Shown: positions 62,767-64,000 of the stretch, in pieces
How the letters are laid out: every line of letters begins with the position of its first letter
Position numbering within the stretch: position 1 is the stretch's first letter
Source of the DNA: a virus
IMG/VR virus record: IMGVR_UViG_3300042197_003184
Location: 62,001-126,000 of that record
Reading direction: 5' to 3' (one strand)
DNA: 64,000 nucleotides
Program-made: the position numbers and the translations under genes
Notes under the pieces: model-generated
Databases searched by the model: none
What the model was told of the DNA's origin: nothing
Seen by the model: only the letters and a program-made list of their open reading frames with translations

Positions 62767-63777
62767 CTAGGCGCCAGGGAACGCTTCCGTGGGCGGCGTG
62801 AACGTCGTGCCGTTGGGATAGCGACACGCGGCAGTGAGTCGCACATCGTCAAAGCTATGGGTCTGCCACAGAACCAGATTGGACATCGCAATATTTGTGA
62901 ACTCACCAGAGTGTATCTGCTGACCGTTGTAATACCACCTGCCGGTGCTGCCCTGTCGCACGAACGCAAAGTGATACCACTGTCCGTTCGTTGCGGCGGA
63001 GGTGGACACGTATCCGCCATCAAAGTTTTCCACTTGGAAACCACTGGTCGTTACTTGTAACTCAAGAAACAGCCCGGAGCCTATATTGCCCAGCAAAACC
63101 GCCCTGTTGCCGACGCCGCCGTTGAATTTTTTGACCCAGAACTCCAACGTGAAATCTGTGGACGCCGGAGCCGTGACTCCGTAGGTAAGTTGAGTGTTTG
63201 AAGAGAGAGTTGCCGCATTTCCAAATTTACCTGCGGCATACGAGATATTGCTGTAACCCAGATTGGTATATGACGGCAGGCGACTGTCTGGCCCAATGTC
63301 GTTCGGAGTATTGTCAAATGGAACGAGCAGCAGAACGTCTCCCCACAGAGGGTCGCCGGGCGAAACGGTCAGCGTGGCGCTGCTGCTCGTCACGCTCTCG
63401 GCACCACCCGTTGCGCTGACCACCACTCGGTACACATCGCCGTCGTCATCGGCGTGCGTCAGGCCGGACAGCGCGAGAGTGCTACTTGTCGCGCCGCCCA
63501 CGTTAGTGAACGAACCAGAACCGCTTTCTTGCTTCTGCCACTGGTAAGACAGGGTGGCATTTTGCGTGACCGTCGCCGAAACGCTAAACGCGGCACTGCC
63601 GCTAGAGGCTGTTTGATTGCCGGGCTGGCTGGTGATGGTGATAGCCGGTGCCACTGGCCACGCTGCCGCCCGTTTCTGCCGCTCGGCCGTCCGCAAGTCC
63701 CAGATGCCGCTGGCGACACTCGTCGTCGGCCCATCCGGTCGCGGCCCGATGTACGAACCGTTCGCTCGCAGACTCAT
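62767..63777 (-). CDS. Ig-like plus LamG tail protein, GC-rich
   Basis: 336 residues. An Ala/Arg-rich N-terminus is followed by an Ig-like domain (residues about 48-138: ITSQPGNQTASSG, LSYQWQKQESGSGSF) and a LamG (about 145-330: VLLLVPFDNTPNDIG, WYHFAFVRQGSTGRWYYNGQ, FDDVRLTAACRYPNG). The Ig domain is clearly related to the one in the AT-rich gene at 47222, but is written in GC-rich codons. Its ATG overlaps the upstream stop as ATGA. Probable tail or host-binding protein. Confidence 0.75.
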   Translation of the reverse strand: MSLRANGSYIGPRPDGPTTSVASGIWDLRTAERQKRAAAWPVAPAITITSQPGNQTASSGSAAFSVSATVTQNATLSYQWQKQESGSGSFTNVGGATSSTLALSGLTHADDDGDVYRVVVSATGGAESVTSSSATLTVSPGDPLWGDVLLLVPFDNTPNDIGPDSRLPSYTNLGYSNISYAAGKFGNAATLSSNTQLTYGVTAPASTDFTLEFWVKKFNGGVGNRAVLLGNIGSGLFLELQVTTSGFQVENFDGGYVSTSAATNGQWYHFAFVRQGSTGRWYYNGQQIHSGEFTNIAMSNLVLWQTHSFDDVRLTAACRYPNGTTFTPPTEAFPGA

Positions 63778-64000
63778 TCCGCACCTCCCGCGCTCAACGC
63801 CGCCCGAGCCGCACCATACGCGAGCATCAGCGGCTCAAACTCCGCGAACGTCATGGTGTGCCGCTCGCCCGCCATGTCGGTGACGATGACCGGCTGCGAC
63901 ACGCCCAACTCGGCCGCCCGAGCCGCCAGCACATAGAGGCCGGTGAGCAACGCCACGTCGTCAGGCTGCCACGCGAGCCGCCAGCCGCCTGGCGTCTCCC
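63774..64000 (-). CDS. Phage tail-associated protein, 5' part outside window
   Basis: The frame is open to the window edge (about 75 residues visible), so the gene starts beyond base 64000; a GTG at 63956 is internal. The visible part is PGGWRLAWQPDDVALLTGLY then PVIVTDMAGERHTMTFAEFE and an Ala-rich helix. This D-x-x-G-x-x-H-x-(L/M)-T pattern with a following helix is common in small C-terminal domains of phage tail-assembly proteins. Coupled by ATGA to the Ig/LamG gene. Confidence 0.6.
   Translation of the reverse strand, partial: ETPGGWRLAWQPDDVALLTGLYVLAARAAELGVSQPVIVTDMAGERHTMTFAEFEPLMLAYGAARAALSAGGAE

Larger units (their letters stand above)
62750..64000. other. High-GC segment at right end
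   Basis: From about 62750 to the window edge the composition changes abruptly from AT-rich to clearly GC-rich, and both genes here use G/C-ending codons. The change falls at the stop of the Ig/LamG gene, close to the inverted repeat and recombinase. It is consistent with a transferred module, with an assembly junction as the alternative. Confidence 0.65.

Noticed and set aside
62752-63936. Plus-strand ORFs in the GC-rich right end
   Set aside because: GC-rich DNA has few stops; the minus-strand Ig/LamG and tail genes explain the region with recognisable domains.
44944-64000. Diversity-generating retroelement acting on the adhesins
   Set aside because: No reverse transcriptase gene or template/variable repeat pair was seen in the window.

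Overview
The window reads as part of the genome of a large tailed bacteriophage (Caudoviricetes) that infects a bacterium. It is AT-rich, packed with overlapping genes, and has no stretch over about 300 bases without a gene. The phage carries its own bacterial-type replisome, a nucleotide pool pathway, and very large virion and adhesin proteins. No tRNA, rRNA, CRISPR array or insertion sequence was recognised. The host cannot be named from the sequence.

Layout. Bases 1-17412 are a plus-strand block of late structural genes: a partial virion protein, two giant proteins of 2099 and 2189 residues, a 971-residue fibre with a LamG head and long Thr-Pro stalks, and a small Cys-rich protein. Everything from 17409 to 64000 is on the minus strand. 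The two blocks meet tail to tail, with both stop codons inside one TTAG and under a hairpin. Reading the minus strand in transcription order, from high to low coordinates: the adhesin region (64000-44944) has a coupled gene pair of high-GC composition, a tyrosine recombinase, and a run of LamG/FN3/Ig/Gly-rich/fibrinogen-like proteins. Next come small membrane proteins and nucleotide metabolism (dCMP deaminase, class II ribonucleotide reductase, dUTPase; 44896-41015), then PhoH, an HNH nuclease and small unknowns (40944-37367). The replication and recombination core follows (37377-25940: RecA-like protein, DnaB-like helicase, primase, dNMP kinase, RecB/Cas4-like nuclease, split DNA polymerase III alpha, DnaQ-like exonuclease, SSB). 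Then a translationally coupled glycosyltransferase cluster (25873-19268), a Vsr-like endonuclease, a possible annealing protein and a zinc-ribbon protein.

How the genes fit together. The phage probably remakes the deoxynucleotide pool, replicates with a DnaE-type polymerase encoded in two pieces around an exonuclease gene, and recombines with its RecA-like protein. The glycosyltransferases could modify DNA, host surface glycans or virion proteins; the Thr-rich fibre is one possible target. A strong sigma70-like promoter stands before ssb, and a GC-rich hairpin between ssb and the glycosyltransferases suggests attenuated or terminated transcription there.

The most unusual region is the adhesin block. 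LamG modules sit inside FN3 domains at the same loop, and one sits inside a Gly-rich domain. FN3 and LamG domains are also broken across neighbouring genes: one LamG by two tandem in-frame stop codons, one FN3 across a TAATG junction. Several modules are truncated remnants, and sharply GC-rich islands lie inside otherwise AT-rich genes. A tyrosine recombinase lies next to the largest compositional break. Together this looks like a rapidly shuffling host-recognition locus.
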